Of a stretch of DNA of 64,000 nt, positions 32,661 to 44,633 are shown piece by piece. The translations under genes were made by a program, and so were the position numbers. A model generated the notes under the pieces. It searched no databases. It was not told the DNA's origin and saw only the letters and a program-made list of their open reading frames with translations. The DNA is from Limnanthes douglasii subsp. nivea. Its lineage: Eukaryota; Streptophyta; Magnoliopsida; Brassicales; Limnanthaceae. Each line of letters opens with the position of its first letter. The first letter of the stretch is position 1. Location of the stretch: the NCBI GenBank assembly GCA_036936605.1, contig JAUPFV010000005.1, positions 883,001-947,000 of the forward strand, read 5' to 3'.

Positions 32661-33480
32661 ATCGACTTCTCATCAAAGTCTGATAGTGTAGAGAATTCAG
32701 TTGTGCCCTCATTCTTTTTTCTTCCACCAAATCTAACTTTGTGCGTTTTCTCTTATCATTTGTTTCCTCAGAATATCCACTGAGCCTAAATGAAGGGAAG
32801 ATTGTTTTCGATGGTATCACTACATCTATACCATAAACCAGCGTGAACGACGACTCGTGTGTTACAGTCCGGGGAGTGGTTCTGTAAGCCCATAAAAATT
32901 CTTCTACGTAATCGGACCATTTTACAGCCTTACCTTCGAATTTATATTTTAAACCATCCAAAACTGTCTGATTATTCATTTCGACATGGCCATTCGCTTG
33001 AGGGTGGAAGGGTCCCGAGAAGCATGGTTGTATCCCTTTAGAAGCACAAAAATCTTTCATCTCTTTGGTGTTGAATTGTGGTCAGTTGCGCATTGTTATT
33101 TTCCTCGAAACCCCAAAACGACAACAGATATTAGAAGCGATAAATCCGATCACATCTTTAGCTTTTGTCCCTATCAAAGGTTCAGCTTCCACCCACTTAG
33201 AAAAATAGTCGATTGCAAGAATGATTTTTTGTTGACCTTCAGATGTCATCGGTAAAGGTCCGAACAGGTCAATGCGACTCAGGTATCGATTAAAGAGGCA
33301 CACCTGGTGCATAAATTGCATTAGAAAATCTTTGGCAAGTATAACACATATGCACTAATTCCTTAGCATCTGAGGAGAGGGTCGACCAGTAATACCCTGC
33401 AAGAAGAACTCTTCATATCAGTGTTTTGTAGCCAAAATGCGCTGACCCTTCCCCGTCTGTAGCTCTAAACGTATCATCCT
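32660..33480 (-). pseudogene. Tat integrase remnant (older element)
   Basis: Finger text such as ELHTGDVSAHFGYKTL lies near 33480-33400. The core gives IDLFGPLPMTSEGQQ, where family D precedes L, and KIILAIDYFSKWVEAEPL at 33320-33140. Then ASNICCRFGV and, in another frame, ASKGIQPCFSGPFHPQANGH with VEMNNQTVLDGL (catalytic Glu) at 33060-32920. Frames change twice. The end, MRSRYAS at 32680-32662, is cut and joined to LINE sequence. It is non-functional. Confidence 0.75.
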
Positions 33481-33699
33481 TGATTCATCTATTCTTAAAC
33501 ATCGAAGTAAAGGCCGACTAAAATATTCTGTATACAATACATCTTTGAGTACAACATATCCATATGCCTTAAATCATATTCTTTGAGCCATCACCTTGTC
33601 AACTGGTAATATGTCATTCACCAAAAATTCTTGAATCTCGCACCTCCAATCTTTTGCCACACTTGTAGAAATTTGAAAATATTTTACGGATCCTTCAAC

Positions 33700-34200
33700 T
33701 ATTTCAGATGCCTTTACTATCGAAGGGTTTTCTTGTTTAATTATCCAGGGTAATCCTCTGAGTAAGAATCTTTAGCCAAAGAATCAGCTATTGAATTTTC
33801 AGCTCTGTGAACATGTTTGTATATGACGCCTTCAAAGGCCAATGTTAAAACCTTCAAAGACCCCAGATATTTCACTAAATGATATTCTTTTGCTTCCAAT
33901 TGACCAGATGCATGGTTTATGAGAATTTGTGAATCACTTACAAACCTTACTATTTTAGCTCCGCAGATTTTAGAAAGTCTCAAGCCTACTAAAGCAGCTT
34001 CGTATTCGGATTAGTTATTTGATACTTTAAGTCCAAATCGGATGGTTTGATACACTGCAATTCCTTCAGGAGAAATCAACTGCACCCCTTCTCTACAGCC
34101 ACACGAGGTTGAACCCCTATCAGTTTGGATTGTCCACTATGCTCCAAGTTTTTCCTCATCGAATTCTATATCAGCTCGCTCGAAGTGAAATTCGACTAAG
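33700..34200 (-). pseudogene. Archaeal-type RNase H remnant (older Tat element)
   Basis: Frame 33983-33741 reads FVSDSQILINHASGQLEAK (third catalytic Asp kept) and ENSIADSLAK (fourth). Upstream, minus near 34110-34000, are SPEGIAVYQTIRFGL and the SEYEAALVGL part with one stop. It resembles the domain at 42880-43210. Inactive because of stops. Confidence 0.7.
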
Positions 34201-35440
34201 ATGTTAGGTAATGCTTGTGCTTTAATGCAATTTTTTGGCTCAAATTCAATATCAAAATCTCATAGTTCAACTGAACACTTAGTCATTCTCTCTAATATAT
34301 CATGTCTTTGTAACATATTTTTAATGGAAAAGATGTTTGTACGACAATTAAATGAGCCTGAAAGTAAGGTCTCATTTTTTCACGTAAAAGTAACTAGTGC
34401 AAGGGCTAGTTTTTCTAATCTCAGGTATCATTTCTTGAAATCTAGAAGACTTTTACTCACGTAATATATTGGCCTCAGAAAATTGTCCTCTTCTCGGATT
34501 AAAACCACACTCATAGCAAAATATGACACTGCCAAATAGATATATAACCTTTTCCCCGTATTTGGATTTGTGAAGATTTCGGGTGAAGAAAGGTATTTTT
34601 GATCTGATGAAAAGCCTCTGAACATTCTTGAGTCCAATCGAAACAACTTTATTTTCTTAATACTTGGAAAAAACAAGCGCATTTATCCGATGATAGCGAT
34701 ATGAACTTGTCCAACGCTATCGCTCTTCTTGTTAGGACTTGTACCTCTTTGACCGTCCTCGGTGGTGCCATAGTACTCAGAGCTATTAAGTGTATCGGGT
34801 CGTCTTAAATACCATGCTCACTGACTATGTACCCATAAAACTGTCCGGATCTTACCCTGAATTTATAATTTTCTGGATTCAATTTCAAGTTTATCTTTGT
34901 CAAATTGGCAAAAGTTTATTCTAAATCAGCCAAATGGTTCTTATCTTTTGAACTTTTGACTAACAAGTCATCAATGTAAACATTAACATTCCTTCCAATT
35001 TGAGACATAAAATCTTTGTTTACTAAACGCTGATACGTTGCTCTAGCGCTCTTTAATCCAAACAGAATTACCTTATAGCAATGTAGACCTATTTTGTGAT
35101 GAATGTTGTACTTTCCTGATCGTTGGGGTCCATTCGGATATGATTATACCCAACATAAGCATCCATGAAAGATAAAAATAGATTTCCGGATGTCGAGTCA
35201 ACTAATTGATCTATTATGGGTACATGTAAATGATCTTTGGGGCACACTCTGTTTAGATCGGTGAAGTCCACACACATTCGCCACTTGCCATTCTTCTTCT
35301 TTACTTAGGACCGGGTTAGCAGTCCATAAAGGGTATTGTGACTCGTTTATGTGACCCACCTTAGTTAAACGATCCACCTCTTCCATGATAGCTTCAAATA
35401 TTTCTTTTTAGAAAAAAATCTAATCTTCTGTATTATCGGA
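34200..35440 (-). pseudogene. RT and RNase H remnant (older Tat element)
   Basis: Frame 35386-35198 reads EEVDRLTKVGHINESQYPLW. Frame 35277-35089 reads MCVDFTDLNRVCPKDHLH and FLSFMDAYVGYNHIRMD (first catalytic Asp). The region with YIDDL-type text is near 34985-34965. RNase H text LYIYLAVSYFAMSVVL and PIYYVSKSLL lies at 34560-34435. Several frameshifts separate these. The copy is dead. Confidence 0.75.
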
Positions 35441-35712
35441 CAAACATTGCTTCATACCGCAGGTCTATGAGAAATGAAATTCGCTGGAACCCCCGTGACA
35501 TCCTCTGTACACCATGCAAACAAATGTAATTTTGTTCATAAAAACTTGATTAAACTTTTTTTTACTTCCAGAGATAATTTTGTGCCGATTTTGAGGGTTT
35601 TACCCGGAAAGAAAACATGATCCTCAAAGTTGTCGTCTAGGACCATGAACCTGGGGGCTTCAATATGATCATCAACAGGATCAGATTCCGAGAGAACCCT
35701 CACTAAATGATA

Positions 35713-36120
35713 TTATTTCTTTGACTCAACCCCTTGACCTTCTTGGGGGCTAACGCTGCTCGGTAACACTCTTTTTCCATCTTCTGGCTTCTTCAAACTA
35801 TTCCCATATTTTTTTCCCATAACATACTTTAAAGATTGATGGATGGTTGATGACATATCATGCATTTTAGACAACCAAGACCTTTTGAAGATAACAATAT
35901 AAGATGTGGGTGCATCTACCACTATAACCAATACTGTAACTACCTTCTTGAACGGTCCCCAACCCAATTCAACCATCCCTCGAACTCTCCGACTACCTTA
36001 GTTGTAGCCCCGGTGAATCCGACTATCGTTCGATCCGATCGCAAGATCTTTGGTAGGTTTTTGATCTGGCTATAAGTAGTCATAAACATAATGTTAGTTG
36101 AATTACCCGTATCAATCAAA
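35713..36120 (-). pseudogene. Protease remnant (older Tat element)
   Basis: DTGNSTNIMFMTTY lies at 36110-36070, the aspartic protease active site (family form DTGSSANILF). After it WGPFKKVVTVL and RSWLSKMHDMSSTIHQSLKY lie at 35960-35815. Broken by a frameshift and stops. Confidence 0.75.
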
Positions 36121-36124
36121 ATCT

Positions 36125-36332
36125 TTTGTATTTATTTTAACAGCGCCACACAATCCTTTGTATCATGGCCGATATCCTCGTGATACTGATAATATTTAGT
36201 TTTCCTTCAGAGTCTCAATTGGGAAGGGATTACAAAAATGTACATTTGAACGTGACTTTTCAAAAATAGTAGCTACACACTCAGTTAACTTAGCATAATG
36301 AGCTGGTTAGACTCATTTATTTGACATGGGTC
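36125..36332 (-). pseudogene. Gag C-terminus of the older Tat element
   Basis: Minus-strand text resembles LTECVATIFEKSR and, near the end, YQYHEDIGHDTKDCVAL at 36195-36145 (CCHC-like knuckle). The rest of gag continues at 47789 beyond the nested element. Confidence 0.65.
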
Positions 36333-36337
36333 AGACA

Positions 36338-36778
36338 TGAAGAGTTTTAAGAAAGTCTAGGGGTGATTATACGATACGAAAATCTCTTAGTGGTGATTAT
36401 GCGATACGAGGATTTATTAGTGTCAATATAGGTAAATTCACTTTGTTTAGGTGCTGTTTTTAGAGAGAGAAAGTGAGAGCTTTTTGGTTAAGTAGAGAGA
36501 GAAAGTATTATCTTATTCATCTTGGGATTTGTGAAGCGTGTGTGGTCCTTTTATAGTATAATTGCGGACCCCACACGCTTTGATTCCTATTTATTACATT
36601 TTTAGTCTCTGCATCTTATTTTCTTCCTATTCTAGCTATTTCTTAGATAGCTTATACAAATTTCCCCTCATACAATTTCCTCTTTGCATTTTCCTCATAT
36701 CGTACTTCTTCTTTGCAATTTTCTCCTATCATGTTTCTTCTTCACATTTTTCTCCTTGTCTTTTATTCTTCCTTATCA
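36338..36778 (-). repeat. 3' LTR of the 441-bp-LTR Tat element
   Basis: On minus it starts TGATAAGGAAG and ends TTCA. A TATAAAAGG box lies in the loop of a 15-base inverted repeat (36534-36548 with 36566-36580). Confidence 0.9.
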
Positions 36779-36795
36779 GTAGCCCCCCAGTCCTA
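36779..36795 (-). promoter_or_regulatory. Polypurine tract
   Basis: Minus-strand GGACTGGGGGGCTAC lies directly before the TGATAA start of the 3' LTR. Confidence 0.65.
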
Positions 36796-36895
36796 GTAAA
36801 AGTTCTTTTACTGGGACTGAAGAATCCTCCGACTATTCATTTCACATCTCCTCGAATAATTCTTTTTCAGGAAAAGTATGAAAGTTTTTGATACC

Positions 36896-37025
36896 CTAAT
36901 AATTTGCCTTGAACTTTCGAAGCCAAAGAGTCTTCCTCGAAAATCTCCTTTCTTCGAATTCTAATAATTTGCCTCGAACTTTCGAAGCCAAAGAATCTTC
37001 CTCGAAAAAATCTCATTTTCTTCAA
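36896..37025. repeat. 65-bp tandem duplication upstream of the antisense gene
   Basis: CTAATAATTTGCCT starts units at 36896 and 36961. Each holds CGAACTTTCGAAGCC-type text. It lies 340-470 bases before the antisense TATA box. Confidence 0.8.
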
Positions 37026-37363
37026 ATTAATCCTGATAACTGGGGCCCCTTAATACTTGCACCATTTTAGCCACATGAGCCCCTCGATTTTGACTGTATC
37101 AATGCCCCGAAATTATCCAATTCAAGGCTAAATGAGGTGCCCGGATTAATCTATCTGGCATGACGTCAACAATCAACAATGCTTGTCAGTATATCTTTTT
37201 AGAAACACTTCCTATTCCCAAGACATTTTCTGACTAAAGAAACTCTGCATCTTCCCCTGTGGTTTGTGTCAGTACAATTTGCACCTATATAGCCCATAAT
37301 GCGCCTAGGCAAACACCATAAAAAGTCCCCGGGCCTGGTCTATCTGGAAGGCCCACCTTCATC

Positions 37364-37371
37364 TATAAATA
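37364..37371 (+). promoter_or_regulatory. TATA box of the antisense gene
   Basis: TATAAATA on plus, about 280 bases before the ATG at 37642, with a pyrimidine-rich stretch where transcription would start (about 37395). It suggests the antisense gene has its own promoter. Confidence 0.5.
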
Positions 37372-37641
37372 TGGATCTTCTCTCCTCATTACTCCAACTT
37401 TTGTTCAAACTTTTCTAGAGAGAGAAAGCTGGCGAGTAAACCCCGTCGGATTCCTGATTGGTTGTTGATCAGCAAAAGGTTTGAAGAGATAGTTGTTGCT
37501 GGGGAAGACGTGAGGCCCCAACCCCAACCATCTGTTACTATTTTCTTTGGTACATGGCCTCCCTCAGCAGATTTGGCTGCCATTATTCCCCTCAAAGTCG
37601 CACGACAAAGTCTACGTAGTGATTCTAATCCCCTCGGAAGA

Positions 37642-40290
37642 ATGGGTAAAGATAGACAGCACAAACACTCATCTGGGAAGAGAAATAGATCTCATAAAGA
37701 TAAGAAGAGTTCGCAGGAGCGAAAACGTGCCGAAGAGACGCCACTGGTCATTCGAGAGCCCGCTTCCACGACAGTAGTCGAAGATCTCCCTCGGACATCT
37801 ACCAACCCTCCTCGGATATCTATTAGCCCTCCTCAGATGTCTACCAGCCCTCGTCGGACATCTATCAGTCCTCCGCAAAAAAGGGATTTGGATGAGTCAA
37901 GTCTGCCCTCTACTCCCTCTATGACCATTCATGGGACTCAGTTTTCTCCTTCGAAGACGATCATTACCGAAGAGGACATGCAAAACAGACGAAGCGAAAG
38001 CCTAGATGCCAAAGGAAAAGCACCTGCAACAGTGTCCCTCGAACTGAAAGTGCCTGTAATCCCCTCTTTAGGGTCCTCGAGCAACACGACCTCCTCTTCT
38101 CGAACAATATCGGAAGAGCAAGCTCGTCGGATTGCCCCAAAATCCAAAGGGGATATCATGCTACCCTTAGAGCTGGATAGCATTGTCGGTCGCAATATTC
38201 GGGGCATCGAAAATAAACACATGGTAGCTCTGTACAATATCAAATACAAGTATTTTTCACAAGACGAAGAGGCTATGCTGAGGATTCGATGGTGCATCCC
38301 CTCCTATATTACGATCAGATTCCCCTCGGAAGGTGAGACGCCTCTGTCAGTGAGGGAAATGAGCTAGTAGTGTATACTAAGATCATGAACTGGGGGCTAA
38401 GGTATCCCTTAGACGCCTTCTTCATCGAATATTTGGCGAAGATAGACCTTTGTCCTTCACAAGTTGGCCCCAATATGTGGTTTACTCTGATGGCCTGTAT
38501 TATGGCCTCTACGCTCTCAGGTCACAAATTTTTGTTAGAGCAACTCATCGGCCTTGCTGGTCTGGCCAAGAATCCTTTCTTTTCCTTTTATTCGTTGACT
38601 TTCAACCGGGGATAAAAAGTCTTGAGAGATATGTTAGAGGATGACAAGAAATGGAGGCAGCAATTCGTTTTCTTCTCTGGCTACTAGGAGACCGGGTCAT
38701 AGGCCACCCCCTCAAATCCTCACAAGCTGTCTCTGATGTGGACCAACAAATGTAAGTTTCTGGCCTTCGAAGCTACTTTTTCTGCGTCGAATTTTGCTAT
38801 GTGACTATACTTTATATTGGCTGCCTACTTTTTGCAGCTATGACCGGGGTATCGAAGCCCTATTCCTACTATATTGAGGGTGCCACTAATGTGTTCACCA
38901 AACTTCACCTGTGGGCCAAAGAGCACTGGGAGAACCAATTTCGACTCTGCTTCACGGATAATAATCTAGCCAGGAGTCGACTGTGGAGGCTCAATCCCCT
39001 CGACCGAATTAGTATGAGAGGATTAATGACTCCTCCATCGGAACGAGAAGTTATGGAGCGCGTGAGCCAAAAAAATATAGTGATTTATCTTACCAAACGC
39101 TCTCGTTCGAAGAGTCATCTTGGGGATCCTCCTGACGAGGAGGTTTCAACCAAAGAGCAACAGTTGGGTCGCGAGGGAACAGTTAACACTCAAGAGCTAC
39201 CTCCCTCAATAAATGTTGTATTGTCTAATTCTAATTCTCCACCTACTACTTCCATCCTTCCACCAAAAAAGGATGCCAAGGCAAAAGATAAGAAGAAGAA
39301 AGTTGTCCTAGAACCCATCCAAGAATTATCCGAAGATGGTGAAACACCAGACGATCAACAGGAAACTGCTCAGGCCAACGAGACTCAAGAAATATCAAGT
39401 GAGCCTGAAAAATAAGGTGGTGATTCACCCACAGAACGTTCACATCAAACACAAAACTCTCCTCTTATTGAAACATCCAGTCCTGCCCCCCTCGTAAATA
39501 GTCCAAAGCTAGCACCTCTCCCCATTCCGCGGAGCAATCCTCCTCAGCATATTGACCCAGATACTCTAGGTGGTGTGTTTTCTGATTTTGACTCGACAGA
39601 GTTAGGGTCTCCGACGAGCTCCTTCGAAGTTCCCTTGGACGATGAATTCTCACTAAATCTTCGACGGCTGTTGCATACCTCAGTTAAGAGAGGGAAGAAG
39701 ATGCAGCACCTTGAGAAGCGGAAAAATCATTACAAATTTAAGTCATTGTTGGCTACTTCTCAGCTCGAAGAAGCCAAAAAACAGTACGCAGTCATAGAGA
39801 GCCAAGCAGATGCTTTGTATGAGCGTTTATCTGCCTCCGAAAATTATGTGGTGATGCTGGAGAGGTGCTGTCAGGAAGAGAGGGATCTGTATAAGAAAAA
39901 GGCGATGCCCAAGAAAAATTAATAGCTGAATACAAGAAAGGACATCGTCTAGCCTGTGATGGATTTGATGACTGTACTAACAACTTTAAAAAAGTGAAGG
40001 AAGATCGAGATCAGTTAGTAAAGCGGGATAAAAACTTCCCTAGACAAGTCGAGGAGGAAAAAGAGAAAGTTGTGAATGCTTATGCAGCTACGTGCACAAG
40101 AAAATTGAATGCCCGGGATGCCACAACTCGAGCGGGCTTAATCACCCAAATCTATGCTGAACATCCTGAGTATGATTTGGGGAGTTTTTGGAAGCTTGTC
40201 CCCCCGGAACTTCGTCCTCCCAACATAGTAATGAGTGATAGCGAAGAATCAGGAACAGAGGGGAGTGCCTCATCGAAGAATTCAGACTAA
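37642..40290 (+). pseudogene. Antisense gene of the Tat element, homologous to 23700-26608
   Basis: ATG at 37642, followed by a Lys/Arg/Ser-rich segment and Pro/Ser repeats (TSPRRTSISPPQ). The core has RIRWCIPSYITIRFPSEGETP, then in a shifted phase VVYTKIMNWGLRYPLDAFF, IDLCPSQVGPNMWFTLMACI and MAST, the pattern of Pfam 04195-type gypsy proteins. A phase-1 intron is at 38752-38837. Exon 2 has FTKLHLWAKEHWENQF, a Lys-rich part, a long coiled coil (39600-40100) and an acidic Ser tail to TAA 40288. Three in-frame stops near 38613-38700 and a frameshift near 38365 break it. It may bind nucleic acid or chromatin. That is a guess from charge only. Confidence 0.8.
38752..38837 (+). other. Conserved intron in the antisense gene (86 bp)
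   Basis: Donor AAAT/GTAAGTTT, acceptor CTTTTTGCAG/CTATG. The codon is split after base one, as at 25149-25229 in the other Tat element, and the flanking protein aligns (MWTNK against SRWKSK). Confidence 0.75.
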
Positions 40291-40660
40291 GAGAAAATGT
40301 GGGGTATTGTAATATTTTTTGTTTATGGCCTTATGAGGTTTTTTTTGTAAGTTGGCTGACTAAGGCATGCAGTAATATGCTGACTTTTTAACTGATGTTT
40401 GTATTTGTGTTATCATATCATTTGTGTTTTTCCACTTGTCACATAATTGACCATCATTAAGCGAGGCGTAAATTCAAGCCAGGGAACAAAATATTGAGAC
40501 CTAAACAATAATTCGAGGAGATAACCCCTTGGATCGCCCAAAATTGTTTAAGGCAAAGGAAAGTTCAAGGCACAAATTATTGTATCCCTAAAGACAATTC
40601 GGGGAGATGACACTTCGAGGCATAACTTGCTGTAACCTAAAAAATAGTTAAAGTAAAGAA
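40291..40660. other. Spacer with degenerate units of the 100-bp array
   Basis: Variants of AATTCGAGGCACA and TGTGACCTAAA occur from about 40460, less regular than the array that follows. No gene. Confidence 0.55.
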
Positions 40661-41360
40661 AATTCGAGGCACACATTCATGTGACCAAAATACTAATTTG
40701 AAGAGACAACAATTCGAGGCACAGATTGCTGTGACCCAAATAATAGCTAAGGCAAAATAGAATTCGAGGCACACATTAATGTGACCCAAATAATAATTTG
40801 AAGAGACAACAATTCGAGGCACAGCTTGCTGTGACCCAAATAATAGCTATGGAAAAATAGAATTCGAGGCACACATTAATGTGACCCAAATAATAATTCG
40901 AAGAGACAAGAATTCGAGGCACAGCTTGCTGTGACCCAAATAATAGTTAAGGCAAAATAGAATTCGAGGCACACATTAATGTGACCCAAATAATAATTCG
41001 AAGTGACAAGAATTCGAGGCACAGCTTGCTGTGACCCAAATAATAGTTAAGGCAAAATAGAATTCGAGGCACACATTAATGTGACCCAAATAATAATTCG
41101 AAGAGACAACAATTCGAGGCACAACTTGCTGTGACCCAAATAATAGCTAAGGAAAAATAGAATTTGAGGCACACATTAATGTGACCCAAATAATAATTCG
41201 AAGAGACAAGAATTCGAGGCACAGCTTGTTGTGACCCAAATAATAGTTAAGGCAAAATAGAATTCGAGCCACACATTAATGTGACCCAAATAATAATTTG
41301 AAGAGACAAGAATTCGAGGCACAGCTTGCTGTGACCCAAATAATAGTTAAGGAAAATAAT
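40661..41360. repeat. Tandem array, exact 100-bp period, 7 copies
   Basis: AATTCGAGGCACACATTAAT-type starts at 40661, 40761, 40861, 40961, 41061, 41161 and 41261, with no length change between units. Each unit has two related halves, one with the perfect palindrome CACATTAATGTG, the other with the near-palindrome CACAGCTTGCTGTG. It sits between the convergent ends of pol (minus) and the antisense gene (plus). Tat elements are known to carry such 3' tandem repeats that can seed satellites. Confidence 0.95.
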
Positions 41361-41505
41361 TATTTGTATTAAGTAGCTTATCGAAACACCTCATTAAAAC
41401 CTTCATGTGGCTAACAGGGTAGGAAAGAGTATGCCCTCGCTAAGTTTCGTACTTTAAGATACAAAAAAGAAAAAAAGGTACGAACACTACTTGCTAACTA
41501 CCTCC

Positions 41506-43371
41506 TCAATCAAGATACAATTTTAAGTGTTCAATGTTCCACGGGAGACAGAGATATCGCCCTTCCTTTTCTTTTAGCCGATACGTGCCCGGTTTTAATT
41601 TTTTGGTGACCTCATAAGGGCCTTCCCAATTCGGTCCCAACTTTCCCAGGCTCTTGTCTTTCGTGTGCAAGAAACCTTTACGTAGGACTTTATCCCCCAC
41701 CTTAAAACCTTTGTGCTTTACTTTAGACGCATACCGACTCCTAATAAGAGTCTGATAATGGAGGGACGTCAACTGTGCTTGCTGTCTTTTTTCTTCAACC
41801 AAGTCTAGAGCCAGTGCTCTGCTTTGGTCATTCGTGTCTGCTGCATATGTTGCTACACGATGTGAGGGGAAAACAATCTCTGTAGGGACAATGGCGTCCA
41901 TTCCATAGACTAAGGCAAATGGAGATACAACAGTGGTCGTTCATGAAGTCGTCTGGTAAGCCCACAGTACTTCCGTCAAATAGTCAGGCCATTTTCCCGC
42001 CTTTCCTTCCAAGTTCTTTTTCAAACCATCAAGAATCGTGCGATTAGTCACCTCCACTTGCCCATTAGCTTGAGGGTGAAATGGTGCAGAAAAATATTGT
42101 CGTATGCCCCTCGAGACATTAAAACTTTTTAACTCCTTGTTATCAAATTGAGGTCCGTTATCCGTTGTGATCTGCAATGGCACACCAAAACGACAACAAA
42201 TGTTCGACACAACGAACTTGATCACATCTTTGGCCTTTGTCCCTGCTAATGGTTCAGCTTCTACCCACTTAGAAAAATAATCCACCGCTACAATGATGGT
42301 TTGCCTGCCACCTGATGCCATTGGTAAAGGCCCGATAAGATCAATGCCCCACCTATCGAACGGGACTCCTTCCAAAATACTCTCTAATAATACCCCGGGC
42401 TTATGGATCACATTAGCATAGCGTTGACACGTGTCACATCGTTTTACTAAATCTTTTGCATCTGCAGCAATAGTAGGCCAATAATAACCAGCCAGAAACA
42501 CCCTTCGAATTAATGCCTTATACCCGCAATGGGCAGAACCTTCCCCGTCATGTAATTCAGACAGGATGGTTTGCGACTCAGTCTTGTTCAGACACCTTAA
42601 TAATGGTCGACTCAGAGATTTTTTATACAGCACGCCTCCCAGCAGGATATACCCATGGGACTTGAACCTGATTTTCCTAGCCTCGTACTTTTCGACACGT
42701 AAAGTATCGTTTTCCAAGAAGTCGATGATGGCCGACCTCCAATCATCCGTAATCATATTACTTTCCTCGTGAACGTTTACTGCATGCTCCTTATCAATCA
42801 AGATCGAGGGATGTTCCTGAATCAAGATCCAAAGGTATCCCTGCGTTCGTGAAGCGGAGGCCAGAGAATCTGGGACAATATTTAATTCCCTTCGAATATG
42901 TCCATACTTGACTTCCTCAAACTCAGATACCAAATCTTTCAATACTTTCAAATACTGTATCAGCTTATCTTTTCTGGCTTCGGACTCTCCCAAGGCTTGG
43001 TTTATCACCAATTGTGAATCGCTGACCAGTTTAACCTTTCTAGCCCCACATATCTGAGCCAAACGCAAGCCTACTAATGCAGCTTCATACTCAGCTTCGT
43101 TGTTAGTAGCCTTAAAACCGAATCGAATGGCTTGGAACATAGCTATCCCTTCTGGAGAAATCAATTGGACACCTGCCCCACTTCCAAAAATGTTCGACCC
43201 ACCATCTGTTCGTACCAACCATTCCGTCTCATCAACATGGTCATGGACTTCTTTTTCCTCTCTATCTGAATGGAATTCGACCAAGAAATCAGCTAAAACT
43301 TGGGCTTTTATCGCCGTTCGAGGCTCAAATGCTATGTCAAAATCTCTCAGTTCCACCGACCATTTAGTCAT
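41506..43371 (-). pseudogene. Archaeal-type RNase H and integrase, one in-frame stop
   Basis: Frame 43371-41941 runs 476 codons. The end of RNase H 1 linker has MTKWSVELRDFDI. Archaeal-type RNase H has RTDGGS, NNEAEYEAALVGL, VSDSQLVINQ and VPDSLAS, so all four acids are present. The integrase finger has ELHDGEGSAHCGYKAL and RCDTCQRYAN. The core has WGIDLIGPLP, TTDNGPQFDNKEL and ANGQVEVTNRTILDGL, so all three acids are present. A TGA at 41941-41943 replaces an Arg codon in the family's RTTPRTTT. The same phase reopens to 41506: LGPNWEGPYEVTKKLKPG, ending HLKLYLD. But for this stop both enzymes look intact. Confidence 0.9.
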
Positions 43372-44633
43372 CCTTCCAGAGATATCAGGCCTTTGTAATA
43401 AACTTTTCAGGGGAAAAGTTGTCCGAACGATTATAGGATGTGCCTGGAACTAAGGTCTCATCTTTCGAGCCGCCATTACCAAAGCCAAAGCTACCTTTTC
43501 CAATTTGAGATATCACTTCTCCGCATCCAGCAAAATCTTACTGACGTAATATATAGGCTTCAGGAGAGATTCATCTTCGCGGAGTAGATCGGCACTGACC
43601 GCACACCCTGACACTGCCACATAGAAAATTAATTTCTCTCCTACCAATGGTTTAGACAATACCTCAGGGGACGTCAGATACTCTTGGATTTGGTGAAAGG
43701 CGACCGAACATTCATCGGTCCAACGAAACTGTTTCGCATTTCGCAACACCTTGAAGAAGGGTGCACACTTATCCGAATACCTAGAGATAAATCTATTCAG
43801 AGCGTCCAATCTCCCTGTCAGAACTTGGACTTCTTTGATATTCTTGGGGGTGTCATAGTGATTAGAGCTTTTATCTGTTCTGGATCAGCCTCGATGCCTT
43901 TTTCGCTGATCATGTAACCAAGAAATTTTCCCGACCTCACTGCAAAAATGCACTTCTCCAGATTGAGTTTCAAATTGACCTTTCTTAAATTGTGAAACGT
44001 CTCTTCGAGGTCAGCAAAATGATCTTCGTCCCTCGAACTTTTGACTAGCATATCATCGATATAAGCTTCCATGTTCCGTCCAATCTGTCCCTCAAAGATT
44101 TTATTGACTAGGCGCTGATAAGTTGCCCCTGCATTTTTTAAGCCGAACGGCATAACCCTGTAGCAGTATAGCCCTCTCCCGGTAATAAAAGACGTACTTT
44201 CTTCATCTTTAGCTTCTAGCCGGATTTGGTTGTATCTTGAGTAAGAGTCCATGAATGACAACAGTCGGTTACCCGAGGTCGAATCTACTAACTGATCGAT
44301 GCGAGGCACTGGAAATTGATCCTCAGGACAAGCTCTGTTTAAATCTGTGAAGTCAACGCACATCCTCCACTTGCCATTCTTCTTCCACACTAATACTGGA
44401 TTTGATGCCCAAACGGGATAATGCGACTCGCGAATGTGGCCTATGCTTAGTAGCCTTTCTACCTCCAAAAGAATAGCAGTAGCCTTTTCCGGAGAGACTG
44501 GTCTCCTCTTCTGGACAATAGGTCGAACATCAAGTCGTATTGCAAGTTTATGACATATGACCTCCGATGGTACTCCAGTGACATCCTGTACACACCAAGC
44601 AAACATATCAAGCTTGTTAGATAAAAAAAACAA
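43372..44633 (-). pseudogene. Reverse transcriptase and RNase H 1 of the younger Tat element
   Basis: Frame 44633-43818 (271 codons) holds a full RT core: VWKKNGKWRMCVDFTDLNRA, LLSFMDSYSRYNQIRLE (first Asp), VMPFGLKNAGATYQRLVNK and YIDDM at 44049-44063. A frameshift near 43840 (after MTPPR) and a stop near 43512 separate it from the connection and RNase H frame 43809-43513 (MDALNRFISRYSDKCAPFFK, PIYYVSKILLDAEK). RT and RNase H turn element RNA into DNA in the particle. The catalytic residues are kept. Confidence 0.9.

Noticed and set aside
40661..41360. CRISPR array
   Set aside because: The repeats are direct, contiguous 100-base units without unique spacers, inside a plant retrotransposon.
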